Origin: Mytilus galloprovincialis
Taxonomy: Eukaryota; Mollusca; Bivalvia; Mytilida; Mytilidae
Length of the DNA: 64,000 nucleotides
Direction: 5' to 3'
NCBI RefSeq assembly: GCF_965363235.1
Contig: NC_134850.1
Coordinates: 40,544,602 to 40,608,601, forward strand
Shown: piece by piece, positions 53,728 to 64,000 of the stretch
How the letters are laid out: every line of letters begins with the position of its first letter
Numbering within the stretch: position 1 is the first letter of the stretch
Position numbers and translations under genes: made by a program
Notes under the pieces: model-generated
Told to the model about the DNA's origin: nothing
What the model saw: the letters and a program-made list of their open reading frames with translations, nothing else
Database searches by the model: none

Positions 53728-56700
53728 CTGCAATGACAAAATATTATACAATTACTGTCTTTTGATGAGGTAAAAATGCGGTTTTATTGACTTTTGAAAA
53801 AATGATATTCACTGAGGCCGACGGCCTCAAGATCCAATTCATATAGAGAAACCTACTAAAATAATACCAATATGGAATAAACAATTTTATACCAGCAAAA
53901 AATTGACAGTTGTCAATAATGACCGTACATTTAGAAGCATAAATATTGATAGTGTTCAAGAAATATAGTTAGGCACATGTTTTTTTTTAATTCTATCTAG
54001 ATACATGCATCTGAAAAAAATAGAATTTTGGAAAACAATAAACTTGCAGGTTTCTATATGTTTCTATATTTGTCAGAATGAATTTAATGTTGTATGTTTA
54101 ATATATTGTAAATTCAGAAATGTTTGCATTTCTTTTTTTTTGTGAATTAAAAACAGAATAATTTTATAAATGGCAGATTTATTATTGTAAATCAAGAAAA
54201 TACTACATGCAATTAATGATATCAAATTTAAAATGGGAGTTATTTTGGGGGATTGGGGGAAAACATACCCTTAAGCAATTTTGGTAATACATGTAGTAAG
54301 AACTTTAAAAAGGTATTGAATTTATAAAGTATTTGAAATAGCAAGAATCTTATTATCTTTGTCAAATTAAATCAACAAAGCACTTGGAATTATCTGCAAT
54401 TGTTTGAACTTTGTGTAAGGTATTGTAATGGCAACAAATGTGTTTAATTCCCATGCTTAGTTTGTGAAATTTTAAACTTAAAAGTTTTCAAATAATTTTT
54501 CCAATCCTAAACCTACATAAACTAGACAAAACTTGTATTGCCTCTTGAAAGTAAAATTAAAGTTTTTAATTATTTATTATTCTTTAAAAGCATGAAAATT
54601 ATTGTTTCGGTCAGATTAATATATGACATACCAAAGCATTCTTATACTCTGGTTTTCCATCAATTATCTTCATGTTCTGTACTCTGAAGTATAAAAAAAA
54701 ACAAGTAATGATTAATACAAATAGTATAGGAAATTGAATACAAAGAATCATTTTTTTTTTCAACCTGTATAGTATAGAAAATTGTATACAATCATTACAA
54801 AGAATAATATTTAATATCTTTTCAACCTGCATAGTATAGAAAATTGAATACAAATAATATTTATATCTTTTCAGCCAACATAGTATAGACAATTTTATAC
54901 AAAGAATAATATTTAATATTTTTTTAACCTGCTGTGAAATCAAAGTGTAGCGAGGAAGACATAGTTGGGTGTCTTGTCAGAGCACAGATAATTTAATCAA
55001 AATACATTTCTCAGCTGTTGCATTTTTTTTTATATGTGTACAAGTAGCTAATGGTGAGCTCAGGTCCAGTTCCCAATAGATAATTCATTCTCCTACCTTT
55101 TTCTATAACTCCATTAATTGTTCATGTATAAATAAAAGAACCTCCCATTTGAAGAACTATTGCATTTTTTCCAATTTGTACATTTTCCAGTAGTATTCTT
55201 TTTCTCACAATCATAAATATGTATGAATGAACCATGCATATCTGTCATTACTACAGCTTACTCTTACACTTTGAGTGAAACCCTCTTTTGTAAATGAATC
55301 ATTTTTTTTAAAATAAAAAACATTTAATTGTGCATTATTTAAAATGACTCTGTTTACATGAACGCTTAGAGATGAACAAAATATTATGAAAGACTTAATA
55401 GTTAACATTTATCCATATAAAAGTAAAGATCATCTATTAACCAAATTTAATAAAAATGCTTTTTCAAGTAGGGGCTGAATTTTTGGCCCATTATTCTCTA
55501 TTCTTATAATTTAGAACCTCTATTCTTATTTCTTTATTTGTTTTATACGTTTTTCTTTGCTCTTTATTCTTTGTCCATTATTTTCTTTTTTCTCTGTAAA
55601 CCTAATTTAGGTCTGTTTAAGGTGCAAAATACTAAAGTAATACTTTACCTTGTCTTTGCAATATCTGTTGGCATTGATGCAATAGTTGTAACTAAACCAC
55701 TAAACATACTGGAGACAAAATGTAAGAAAATACCCTCTCCAAAATATCCTGAAAATATAAAACCATTGTTTAATACGCAGAATGCACAAATTTCCTACAT
55801 CCACCACAAATAAACAAAGCCTCTTATGTTGAAATTAAAATGTTCTGTAACTGGCCGTGTATAGGGCGTACCCCCTTCCTATCCCCCAAAAGGGGTCTAA
55901 TTGGGGGGTTCTGATCCTGGATCCCACTTACTGTTGTCAGATTCCTGTTTCCTGTTTACACTATGTACGTAAGCAATTTTCATTTTTTTTTGTAATTTCC
56001 TGTGTCCTGCTAGATTTTATTTTCTGTTATCACGGCACAATAATTTGACTTTCAGGTGTCACATTAACAAAATAAATCTGCAATCCAATTGATAACCACC
56101 AAAAAATCGTGAAAAAAAAGTGAAACTGCGAGCTACTGCTCACTGATGATACCCCCGCCGCAAGAGGATAATATTAATAGTGTAAAAATATGCAAGTGTT
56201 CGGTAAACAGGAAGTTGTCGAGTGATGAATCTGAAAACGCATCACACGGTATAGCTGACTTATATAAATCCTGAAACCAAATTTCAGAAATCCTTGTATT
56301 GTAGTTCCTGAGAAAAATGTGACGAAAATTTTCAAGTTGGCTATCATGTGTAAAATCATACAAGTGTTCGGTTAACAGGAAGTTGTCGAGTGATGAATCT
56401 GAAAACGCATCACACGGTATAGCTGACTTATATAAATCCTGAAACCAAATTTCAGAAATCCTTGTATTGTAGTTCCTGAGAAAAATGTGACGAAAATTTT
56501 CAACTTGGATATCATGTGTAAAATCATACAAGTTTTTTCGGTAAACAGGAAGTTGTCAAGTGATGAATCTGAAAACGCATCACACGGTATGGCTGACATA
56601 TATAAATGTTGATACCAAATTACAGAAAGGGTGGATGTGTAGTTCCTGAGAAAAATGTGACGAAAGTTTCATGGGACGGACTGACTGACGGACTGACGGA

Positions 56701-59700
56701 CGGACTGACAGACAGAGGTAAAACAGTATACTCCCCCTTTTTTAAAGCGGGGTATAACTAAAGCGGGGGTATAAAAAGTTGAAAAAAAAAATTAAAAAGT
56801 AGTTCACTGTTAAAATCCTTTGACAGGGACCTTTTAAAATATGTGAATTATGCAAAAGATCCTAAGTTAATGAACGATTATTGAATACCCATGGCCAGTA
56901 ACATTCATGGAAATGAGAAACACAATGCTTTACCACTTCAAACCAAATACCATAGACTTATCATATATGGTTCCCTTTAAACTATGCAAACATTTTAAAG
57001 TCTTTAAACCATGATGAGAGGGTGTGCAGCCATATATTCTCCATTCAAATGAAATGTGCCAATGCTGATAAACTGCATACCAAATATCATTAATTTAATA
57101 TTATTGGTTCATCGTAAACTGACTCTATCACATACTAACACATTGAAGCCGCCACCCAATAATTTCATGGTTAAATCTCATAAAAGTTAGGAATGTAATT
57201 TGGAAGAATGAAACTAAAATGTTTTTTCATGTTTCTAAAAGAGACAGTTATTTGTGCAATTTCTATTTTTTATGATATCCGGTGCAAAAACATTCCAGTC
57301 AATTAACAAATACTTAAATTTACAGCTTTTACATTAATGCTAGCAAGACAAATCTTTGTTTGGCTTGCTTGCTTTGTTTGTATCAATGTTTGCTCAAGCA
57401 TGGCAATTAAGATAGGCGGGATTTCAGCTTGTATACATCATACTTAAATTTTATTGGACGTTATGTTTGAGGTTATGGACACTTAATTTTAAAACATCAC
57501 ATGACAAATATTCTCACATGTTTCCTTACCTGTAAATAAACAATACAGTCAGGATTCTACTTCGTCAAAATTATCTCCCCATTACGGCAGTTCATTTTCA
57601 CAATCGTAGAAATGGAAACCAAAATTTTTTCGAAGATATGCATTTTCATCATCCAACTTAAATATTGTCGTCAAATACTTTTAGTAAAATAGCTATTCGA
57701 ACACACCTACTCTGATTTTGTGATTCATTGGATAGGTATTTCACTTGACCCCTACATTTAATCTTTTAGTATTGTGATTTTTTTATGTTATAAAGTCAAC
57801 CTGTAGCTTTGCTATATAAAAATGATAGAATCTGAAGCGAGATGATGTATCAAATACTCTTCCTTTGTACGTTTTCAAGACAAAATATTCATCTCAAACA
57901 CACCCTAACATAAAAAAAGGTGCACTCGATTTTCTCTTTTCGATACAATTGTTACCCATTTATTGGAATTTTTTCTTGAGTTACATAAATGAATGGGCAG
58001 ACATGGAAACAACTGAACTAATAGATTGATATGTTATAAAAAAAAAAACAATGTTAAGTTTATATTTTTCTTTCATTGACCAATTATTGTATTTTTTCAG
58101 GTGAGGAAACATGTGAGAATATTTGTCATGTGATGTTTTAAAATTAAGTGTCCTAAACCTCAAACATAACGTCCAATAAAATTTAAGTATGATGTATACA
58201 AGCTGAAGCCCCGCCTATCTTAATTGCCATGCTTGAGCAAACATTGATACAAAAAAAACAAGCAAGCCAAACAAAGATTTGTCTTGCTAGCATTAATGTA
58301 AAAGCTGTAATAGAATAAATTTCTTTTAATCTACTGTACCTGTTTTCTTCAATTCTTCTTTAGCTTGAGAATATGAAGCTAACTGTGCTGCATTAACTAC
58401 CATAGCTCTTGCAACAGTTGGCTGCCATCCCTGTAAAAATTAACAAACTATGGTTTCGACTGATTGACAAGGTTTAACTATCGTAGGAGTCAATGGTCAG
58501 AGTGACCTGACTTTGGTACATTTCTATTTGAAAATTTTTTTGTTCTTCAGACGTATTTGAGTGTTACAATTTATTACAATGTAGATTATAAAATGGATAT
58601 GTAGAGTTATAATAAATGAGAAAGCAATGCTGCAACCTAATTTTTTTCTGGTAAAAATTAAGAATATTTTTAAACAAACAAATCTTTATGTTAGTTGGCA
58701 AACTATTGTTTTTGCAAAAGTGGTGGATAAATTCAAAATTTATCCCAGGAAAACTGTTGTGTAGTGTTTAATCTTACCCTCCACATAGTTAAAATTCCCT
58801 CTTCTGAAATAATTCTAGATATAGCATTAAATACTCCAGTGTAACCTCTTCTTTGGTCAATAGGTAATCTGTAAAAGTTTTTGTAAAAAGTGCTCAACTG
58901 TAAATTTTAAAAGTATATAAGGGTTATACTCACATATTCTTTAAGCATTAGGGTACTTTATGATAGATGATATCCAATTTATATCATGTTTATATGTATC
59001 CCAAAATATCATATAAATTTAGATGGTAATAAGCCAAAAGTATTAGATAATTAGTTTGATATAGCCATTGAAATGAAAATATCAATCTGAACACAAAGAA
59101 ATGCAAATAAAAATCTATAGACACTGTGAAATCTTTATTAAGTCATAGGCTATACCCTTTTATGGATTTCCTTGGTACAGTATTTGGTTCCTTTGATTTT
59201 TAACTTCCTCTTCCTTACCTTCCATCAGCTGTCATTCTAATTAGACAAACTTCTGCTGGTGTTCCTACAAAGGCTCCTATACCACCAGCTGTACACCCCA
59301 TAAACAACTTTTGAAATGCATTTGGAGGCTTGCCCTCTCTGAAAAATACAATCATCCAGTTCTGACAAACATGTTGCATTTTGATGATTTGAAACAATTT
59401 GTTTAAATATGGTTAAAAAACAAATGCAATTCATACTTCACCAAATTCATTATATTTGTCATCATTAATACTTGAATGGTGTTTATCATTCAACATCTTA
59501 CAAATGTTAATAGTACAGATAAGAAAATTGATGGTCATATCAATCACTCATATTTCTATCACTCATTTTCATCTCATATGTTCAGTAGATGTCACCAAAA
59601 TGACAAAATTGTAATAATAAATGCAAGCAATAATTTCTGAATTTACAGTATCATCTTTCATAAAAAGTATTCATCTTCTCTCAAACATAGCAATCATGTA

Positions 59701-62700
59701 TATATTATAATTCAAATTATAACGTAGACTTACCTTGATTTTGATACATAATCAAATATATTCATGTAGACCCCCAGTCGAGTTGTTGTGTATGTTGCCT
59801 GTCTCAACAGTCCTGCTGAAAGACTGAAACAATCAAATAATCATAAGCTGCAATCCTACATGTAAAATACACAAAACACATTATCTTTAAATTTAATATT
59901 ATTTCATAATACACAATATGCTTAATTTTAGTAAGAATGCATTTCTAAAAAGTTCAGTTTTTAAGATGTTTTAAAGGATCTTTATTACATCTCTACATGT
60001 ATTACTGAATGACACATATTTCAGGGAAACAGAAACAGCCTTCCTTTTTTTTCTTGTTTTCAGAATATGCAAATTAAGACTTAACATAATCCAGTTAGCA
60101 TTAATCTTGAAAAATTTACCGAATAAAAAACAAAAACATATTTTCAATCAATCTTTCATTTATACCTTATAACATGTATAACAAGAGACTCAGAGAAACC
60201 AGAAATGCTTGTCTGGCATCAATTTATCCCTACATTCAAGACAAGATTACATCGTACATAAATAGCTTCATGTCACTCTTTTTCATTAATTTCCAAAAAT
60301 TCAAATATTTGGCCTTCTTTCAAAAACATTTTAAATTTGACGATTCAGTAAAAATATTGAGTCTGATGACCATGGCTTCAATTGGATGTAAAATACCAAT
60401 CCATAATATCACCAACAATTCTTATATTTTTTCAGGAAATCATATACAGTCAAACCTGAGTAAACCGGACCCTGAATTAATCGGATTCCTGTTCATTCTG
60501 GCCGAAAATTAAAGTCCCATTTTTTTCCCTTCAATGTCTTTGTTAAAATACCCTTTGTAAACCGGACCCTGTGTACTCCGAATTCCGGTCTTATGATGCA
60601 GTCCTAATACTCTTAATCAAATCAATTATATATGTAGGACTCTAAAGTGCGATGGTACTCTAAAGTGCGATGGCTACGCTAAAGTGCGATGGTCTACGCT
60701 AAAGTACGATGGTGTCGCACGCTAAAGTGCGATGGTTGTTTGTTCGCTAAAGTACGATGGTATATCACGCTAAAGTGCGATGTACCAAAGGTTAAGGTTC
60801 AAGAGCTTTATGAAAAAAACAACGTTAAAGAACACTCAATGCAACAATAGCCCTTTTGTATTATCTAGTATTATAAGGTGTATACCATAGGTTTGAAAGG
60901 CAGTATAATTTAACAGTAGCCTTAAGTGAATAATTCTCAAAGACCGAACACATAATAATTGCTAAAATGGTAATTAAGGTGTCGCAGAATACGATATATT
61001 TCTTCTTATAAATGAATTTTTGACAACTCGTGCGTATTAAATATTGTTATAATTGGTGTAGCTTGTCGTACACAGTCTATCGCTTATGGGAACACCTCCC
61101 CTTACAATCGTCCGTTTTAAGTTAAAAGATACAAAATTCGATTATTGTCGGAATATGTAACATTTATTTGTTTAATTTAAATGAGAGAGAAAGGCGATGT
61201 TTTCCGAGCTTAATTTTCTTCATTTTTGTAGCAACTACACATCCATGTTATATGACCCATATATTTTCAGGCAATGTACAAACTAATGTTTTAGGCGATT
61301 AGTTATAACTTACGCATGAAAGTATGTACCTTTATATTGTACACGTTACTTTTCAATAAAAGCAACATTTTAAAGGGAACCGCAAAATAAAGTGCAACAT
61401 AAACAATGATTCAAATGTATCCGTTCGCTTCCAATAAAAGCAGGATACAAAATATCTATGCGAATACTACTTGTATCTATTAGGCCTATAGTAAAACGAT
61501 CGACTGCAGCAGGTTACAAGTTCTTCTTCCAGCTACAGAAATAAAACACATTTTCTCTAGCCGACAAAGCACTGTTAGATTTAAATTATCTTAAGTTATT
61601 GCTTCAAAAGTTTTTAATCAAATATTTGTAATTGTCTACCGGCGTGTTCATTTGTGGTTTGTATAAACGACTGTTAAGGACTGTTAACGTCATAATCAAA
61701 CTACGTTGATAACGTCTATACTTTCGCGGACCATCGGACTTTAGGGGATGGAGGCATCGCACTTTAGCGTATACCATCGCACTTTAGCGTGACCATCGTA
61801 CTTTAGCGTCCCCATCGCACTTTAGAGTCCTACATATATATTACCTGTCAAAACTAGTTTGTCTAATTAATGACAAATGATCGATATGCAATCAAAACAT
61901 ATTTGTTTATACAATATGGCTTTTCAAGGTAATCAATTAGCCAGGTGTTTAACTGTGAACTTACAATCGTACAGTAGTCTTAGATAGTAGTGAACTGTAT
62001 TATTCATTATAAAGTGTCAATTAAACGAAAAGACACGCCGAATATATCTCGGATTGAACTTATTTTGTAACTTGGATACAAAAAAATCAAAATCGCGGAA
62101 TAAGAAATTTATATCGTGTTTTCGAAATCCTTGGTACCCTGTTGTGAACCCCTTAACCAATGACCCTGATAATGAAGAACACCCGGATGATAACAATCAA
62201 TATGTATTGAACACTGTACAACAATATTTCGATAGTGATGAAATTTTGTTAGAAAATATTCTGGCTTTTTAATCAGCCATACCAACGTTTCAAGTTACGG
62301 ATCATGGAAATAAATAGAAAATCTTGTATCACAATCCAAACCAAGCGAGTATTATGATGCAAATGGAAACAATGAAAAACGAAGTGAAAGTGAAATTGAC
62401 AAGTCAGAGACTGATGCTACTGAGGTCTATTTGATATACGATGACATGCGAGGAAATGTAACACACGGTGGAATTATTTTTTTTTTAAATTCGAGGAACA
62501 ACCAGTTTCTTATAAATTAAAATACTATAACCAATGAATATGAAGATTCAAAACAACGATCATACGTTATTTCGTTGTTGTGTTTGGTTTTGTATTTGAA
62601 TTTATCAGTTTCTAATTTACAATCGGACAGAACTTTTACATGCAATATGTCGGACGTCTGAATTCATTTACTTCCGGTCAAAATGGAAACCTGAATATAC

Positions 62701-62959
62701 CGGCTCACAGTCCAAACCGGCCCTTTTTCATAGTCCCGTAGCCGGCCGGTTTATACAGGTTTTACTGAAGTTACCAAAAAATAATTACACATAAATGTAT
62801 GTGCAATTCCTTGGTCACTGCTTATAATTTCATCAAAATACAAAAATATTAGACTAACTGTTAATTACCCTGTATATATTCCTCTCACACCTTCCTGTCT
62901 CAAAATAGTTATTAGTGCATCACCAGTGTTTTTGTATTGTTTAGTTTTACCCATTTCAC
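53554..62959 (-). CDS. SLC25A11: SLC25A11, mitochondrial 2-oxoglutarate/malate carrier, last 8 exons (5' end outside window)
   Basis: Eight exons join in frame to 269 codons including the stop, beginning at the equivalent of about residue 56 of the roughly 314-residue human protein. The product swaps 2-oxoglutarate for malate across the inner mitochondrial membrane in the malate-aspartate shuttle. Visible: the loop after helix 1 (GEMGKTKQYKN), LSAGLLRQATYTTTRLG of helix 2, the second carrier signature TPAEVCLIRMTADGR, DQRRGY, ARAMVVNAAQLASYSQAK, the third signature MPTDIAKTR, IDGKPEYKN and the C-terminal GFTPYYFRLGPHTVLTFIF. The first carrier signature (PLDLVKNR type) and the start lie beyond 64000. 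The last residues (GVEGRGGL) extend a little past the human end. Confidence 0.95.
54632..54683 (-). CDS. SLC25A11: SLC25A11 exon encoding RVQNMKIIDGKPEYKNAL
   Basis: A 52-nt exon, acceptor TACTTCAG, donor GTATGT. It completes the split Arg of AKTR and forms the matrix loop after helix 5. Confidence 0.93.
54715..54940. repeat. Diverged tandem repeat of about 60-70 bp in a SLC25A11 intron
   Basis: Four units with ATAGTATAGAAAATTGAATA CAAA and CTTTTCAACCTG words, next to the acceptor of the preceding exon. Confidence 0.75.
55649..55748 (-). CDS. SLC25A11: SLC25A11 exon with the third carrier signature
   Basis: YFGEGIFLHFVSSMFSGLVT then TIASMPTDIAKTR; acceptor ATTTTCAG, donor GTAAAG. P-T-D-I-A-K is the third Px[DE]xx[KR] motif. 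Confidence 0.95.
56149..56772 (+). mobile_element. Tandem-repeat element with 10-bp ATACCCCCGC inverted ends
   Basis: ATACCCCCGC (56149-56158) and its exact inverse GCGGGGGTAT (56763-56772). The body has three units of about 180 bp (GGTAAACAGGAAGTTGTCGA, GAAAACGCATCACACGGTAT, GTGACGAAAATTTTCAA), then a GGACTGACTGACGGAC run and GTAAAACAGTATACTCCCCC. Non-coding. Related copies are at 12040-12450 and 50170-50540. Confidence 0.88.
57323..58307. mobile_element. MITE or foldback element with about 210-bp inverted ends in a SLC25A11 intron
   Basis: 57323-57533 and 58098-58307 are near-perfect inverted complements, starting CAGCTTTTACATTAATGCTA. TA stands on each side (57321-57322 and 58308-58309). 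The middle 560 bp is unique AT-rich sequence without a transposase frame. The TA duplication suggests a Tc1/mariner-type origin. Confidence 0.85.
58340..58430 (-). CDS. SLC25A11: SLC25A11 exon encoding WQPTVARAMVVNAAQLASYS
   Basis: Helix 4 region, ending KEELKKT; acceptor TTTTACAG, donor GTACAG, leaving phase 1. The long-inverted-repeat element ends about 30 bp from this donor. Confidence 0.95.
58778..58868 (-). CDS. SLC25A11: SLC25A11 exon encoding LPIDQRRGYTGVFNAISRII
   Basis: The second matrix loop, with DQRRGY and SEEGILTMWR; acceptor TTTTACAG, donor GTAAGA. Confidence 0.95.
59219..59338 (-). CDS. SLC25A11: SLC25A11 exon with the second carrier signature
   Basis: EGKPPNAFQKLFMGCTAGGI then GAFVGTPAEVCLIRMTADG; P-A-E-V-C-L is the second motif of the family. 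Acceptor TTTTTCAG, donor GTAAGG. Confidence 0.95.
59734..59823 (-). CDS. SLC25A11: SLC25A11 exon encoding LSAGLLRQATYTTTRLGVYM
   Basis: Helix 2 with the substrate-site region, ending FDYVSKS; acceptor GTTTCAG, donor GTAAGT, phase 2 in and out. Confidence 0.95.
60447..62766. mobile_element. pogo/Tigger-like element, interrupted by a second element, in a SLC25A11 intron
   Basis: The ends are inverted: CAGTCAAACCTGAGTAAACC at 60447 and the inverse of CCGGTTTATACAGGTTTTACTG at 62745-62766. The CAGT..ACCTG..TAAACCGG style is that of pogo/Tigger elements. A second TAAACCGGACCCTG copy stands just inside the left end. Flanking TA is seen on the left but the right reads AA. A 72-codon frame at 62054-62272 (acidic, DPDNEEHPDDNN) may be a transposase tail remnant; I cannot confirm it. 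Bases 60634-61833 are a separate insertion. Confidence 0.7.
60634..61833. mobile_element. Inverted-repeat element with iteron-like 17-bp arrays, nested in the pogo-like element
   Basis: A perfect 22-bp inverted end (GTAGGACTCTAAAGTGCGAT GG at 60634; inverse ends at 61833) lies within TATATAT on both sides. Inside the left end are seven copies of ACGCTAAAGTGCGATGG, starting at 60639, 60657, 60676, 60696, 60719, 60744 and 60767. Inside the right end are four inverted copies, at 61755, 61774, 61793 and 61812, and one degenerate copy at 61731. Copies carry G or A at one position (GTGCGA/GTACGA). The centre is non-coding. Subterminal arrays of this kind are usually transposase-binding sites. Confidence 0.85.
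62869..62959 (-). CDS. SLC25A11: SLC25A11 exon, first one inside the window
   Basis: EMGKTKQYKNTGDALITILR then QEGVRGIYTG; acceptor ATTTGCAG, donor GTAATT. It enters in phase 1, so at least one upstream exon lies beyond 64000. Confidence 0.94.
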
Positions 62960-63439
62960 CTGCAAATAATAAATAAAAGTTTTTAAATATGTGATTTTTC
63001 TTACTTAAAACCAAGCTTTTAATTAGTGTTGACTTGCATAAAAATTCAACCATCACTAATTTAGGGGTACAATTAAAGATATGTCTCATACAGTAAAATT
63101 TTCAAATTAAAAATGAATGTGGTGTGCCAAGTGATATAAATTTTGGATTTTAAACCTCCCATTTGAATTTTTTTTTTAAAGTTTAATCATCTCAATTTGA
63201 GACAATATTATACATTTTTGTATCTGACTCAGTCCAGTGATTTCTGAAATTGATGGATTTAAAAATATCCCTACCTTAGAAACAATATGGACAATAAGAT
63301 TTTTTCATTTTATATGCAAATTTTTGTTTGTTTTGTTCTATATATATATGTCAGCATACCCTTAACATCAGAATTTTCATTAAGAATTTTTCATATGAGT
63401 TCAGAGGCAAAGTTGACAATCATTTATGAAACCATTTTA

Positions 63440-63545
63440 TTCTATACTGTGGATTCATTTTTATTCATGGTATACCAATTTTCGTGGGTTTCGTGGGTCA
63501 CAGCGAACCACGAATTTAAGAATTCAACGAAGAATAATCCCAAGA
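63440..63545. mobile_element. Truncated GTGGATTCAT MITE, third copy
   Basis: TACTGTGGATTCATTTTTAT then TTTTCGTGGGTTTCGTGG and CACGAATTTAAGAATTCAAC; the right inverted end is missing. Confidence 0.7.
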
Positions 63546-63663
63546 AATGTGTATGGAGTCGGATGTTATGCAGTTCTAGTATAGTGTTGACTAGGGACAA
63601 ACATTGTAACATAACACGTGTTTTTTATTGAAAGAAGATACAAGTATTTTGATTAAATCTATA

Positions 63664-64000
63664 ACAAGAGGCTCTCAAGAGCCTGAATCGCTCACCTGGT
63701 AAACAATGCCTTATTGAACATATTGAACCATGCCAGGCAAACATGTACAGCTAACAATTCTTCAATATTACAAATATATATGACTTACTGTTTATAAATA
63801 AAGAAAATGAGACCAAAACACAAACACTTAAAACTTAGCAATGGACTGTGAAAATGAGGTCAAGTTCAAATAAAACCTGCGTAACCGACATATAGATCAT
63901 AAAATATTTTCATACACCAAATATAGTTGACCTAATGCATAAAGTATTAAAAAAATAGACCAAAACTAAAAAAGTTAACTTTGACCACTGAATTATGAAA
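63664..64000 (+). mobile_element. Chimeric tandem-repeat element: element-A left end with element-B body (runs off the window)
   Basis: Starts AACAAGAGGCTCTCAAGAGC, then GCTCACCTGGTAAACAATGC as element A, and from about 63710 continues with element-B units (GAACCATGCCAGGCAAACAT, GTGAAAATGAGGTCAAGTTC). The right end is outside the window. Confidence 0.85.

Noticed and set aside
56133-56599. Long minus-strand frames of 132 and 75 codons with internal protein repeats
   Set aside because: They translate the 180-bp tandem units of a mobile element; the protein repeat simply mirrors the DNA repeat.
60639-60782. CRISPR-like array (short regular repeats with spacers)
   Set aside because: Repeats are 17 bp with 1-8 bp gaps, appear inverted at the other end of a transposon, and the window is animal DNA.
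62054-62272. 72-codon plus-strand frame as an independent gene
   Set aside because: Lies inside the pogo-like element in a SLC25A11 intron; may be a transposase tail remnant, but nothing shows a functional gene.

Overview
The window is animal nuclear DNA: AT-rich, intron-dense, with small exons carrying GT-AG splice sites and no prokaryotic-style operons. Protein similarity, as I recall the families, together with several dispersed repeats I associate with marine bivalves, points to a mussel-like bivalve mollusc. The species call is inference. Three protein genes can be rebuilt exon by exon, and each closes in frame.

(1) Minus strand, 34659 down to 2772: a complete FHAD1 orthologue (forkhead-associated domain plus long coiled coil). 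It has 29 coding exons and a 1404-residue product, close to the roughly 1410 residues of the human protein. (2) Plus strand, 35276 to 48160: a complete PARK7/DJ-1 orthologue with five coding exons and 186 residues. It lies head to head with FHAD1, with 616 bp between the two start codons and an NRF1-like site plus a CCAAT box in the gap. (3) Minus strand, 62959 down to 53554: the last eight coding exons of the mitochondrial 2-oxoglutarate/malate carrier SLC25A11. Its first exon or exons lie beyond base 64000.

Region by region: 1-2771 is FHAD1 3' flank with decayed repeats; 2772-34659 is FHAD1, whose introns hold several tandem-repeat mobile elements; 34660-35275 is the shared promoter; 35276-48160 is PARK7, whose introns 1 and 4 are packed with insertions; 48161-53553 is a gene-free interval of repeats; 53554-64000 is SLC25A11, with nested DNA transposons in its introns.

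The genes are not a pathway unit. FHAD1 is a structural coiled-coil protein, DJ-1 an oxidative-stress protein, and SLC25A11 a mitochondrial carrier. The unusual content is the mobile DNA. There is a direct-repeat-flanked tandem duplication (X-R-R-X) in PARK7 intron 4. A terminal-inverted-repeat element with iteron-like arrays sits nested inside a pogo-like element. One family of elements has terminal palindromes and tandem-repeat bodies that appear to be exchanged between members. No tRNA, rRNA, CRISPR array or intact transposase or reverse transcriptase was seen.
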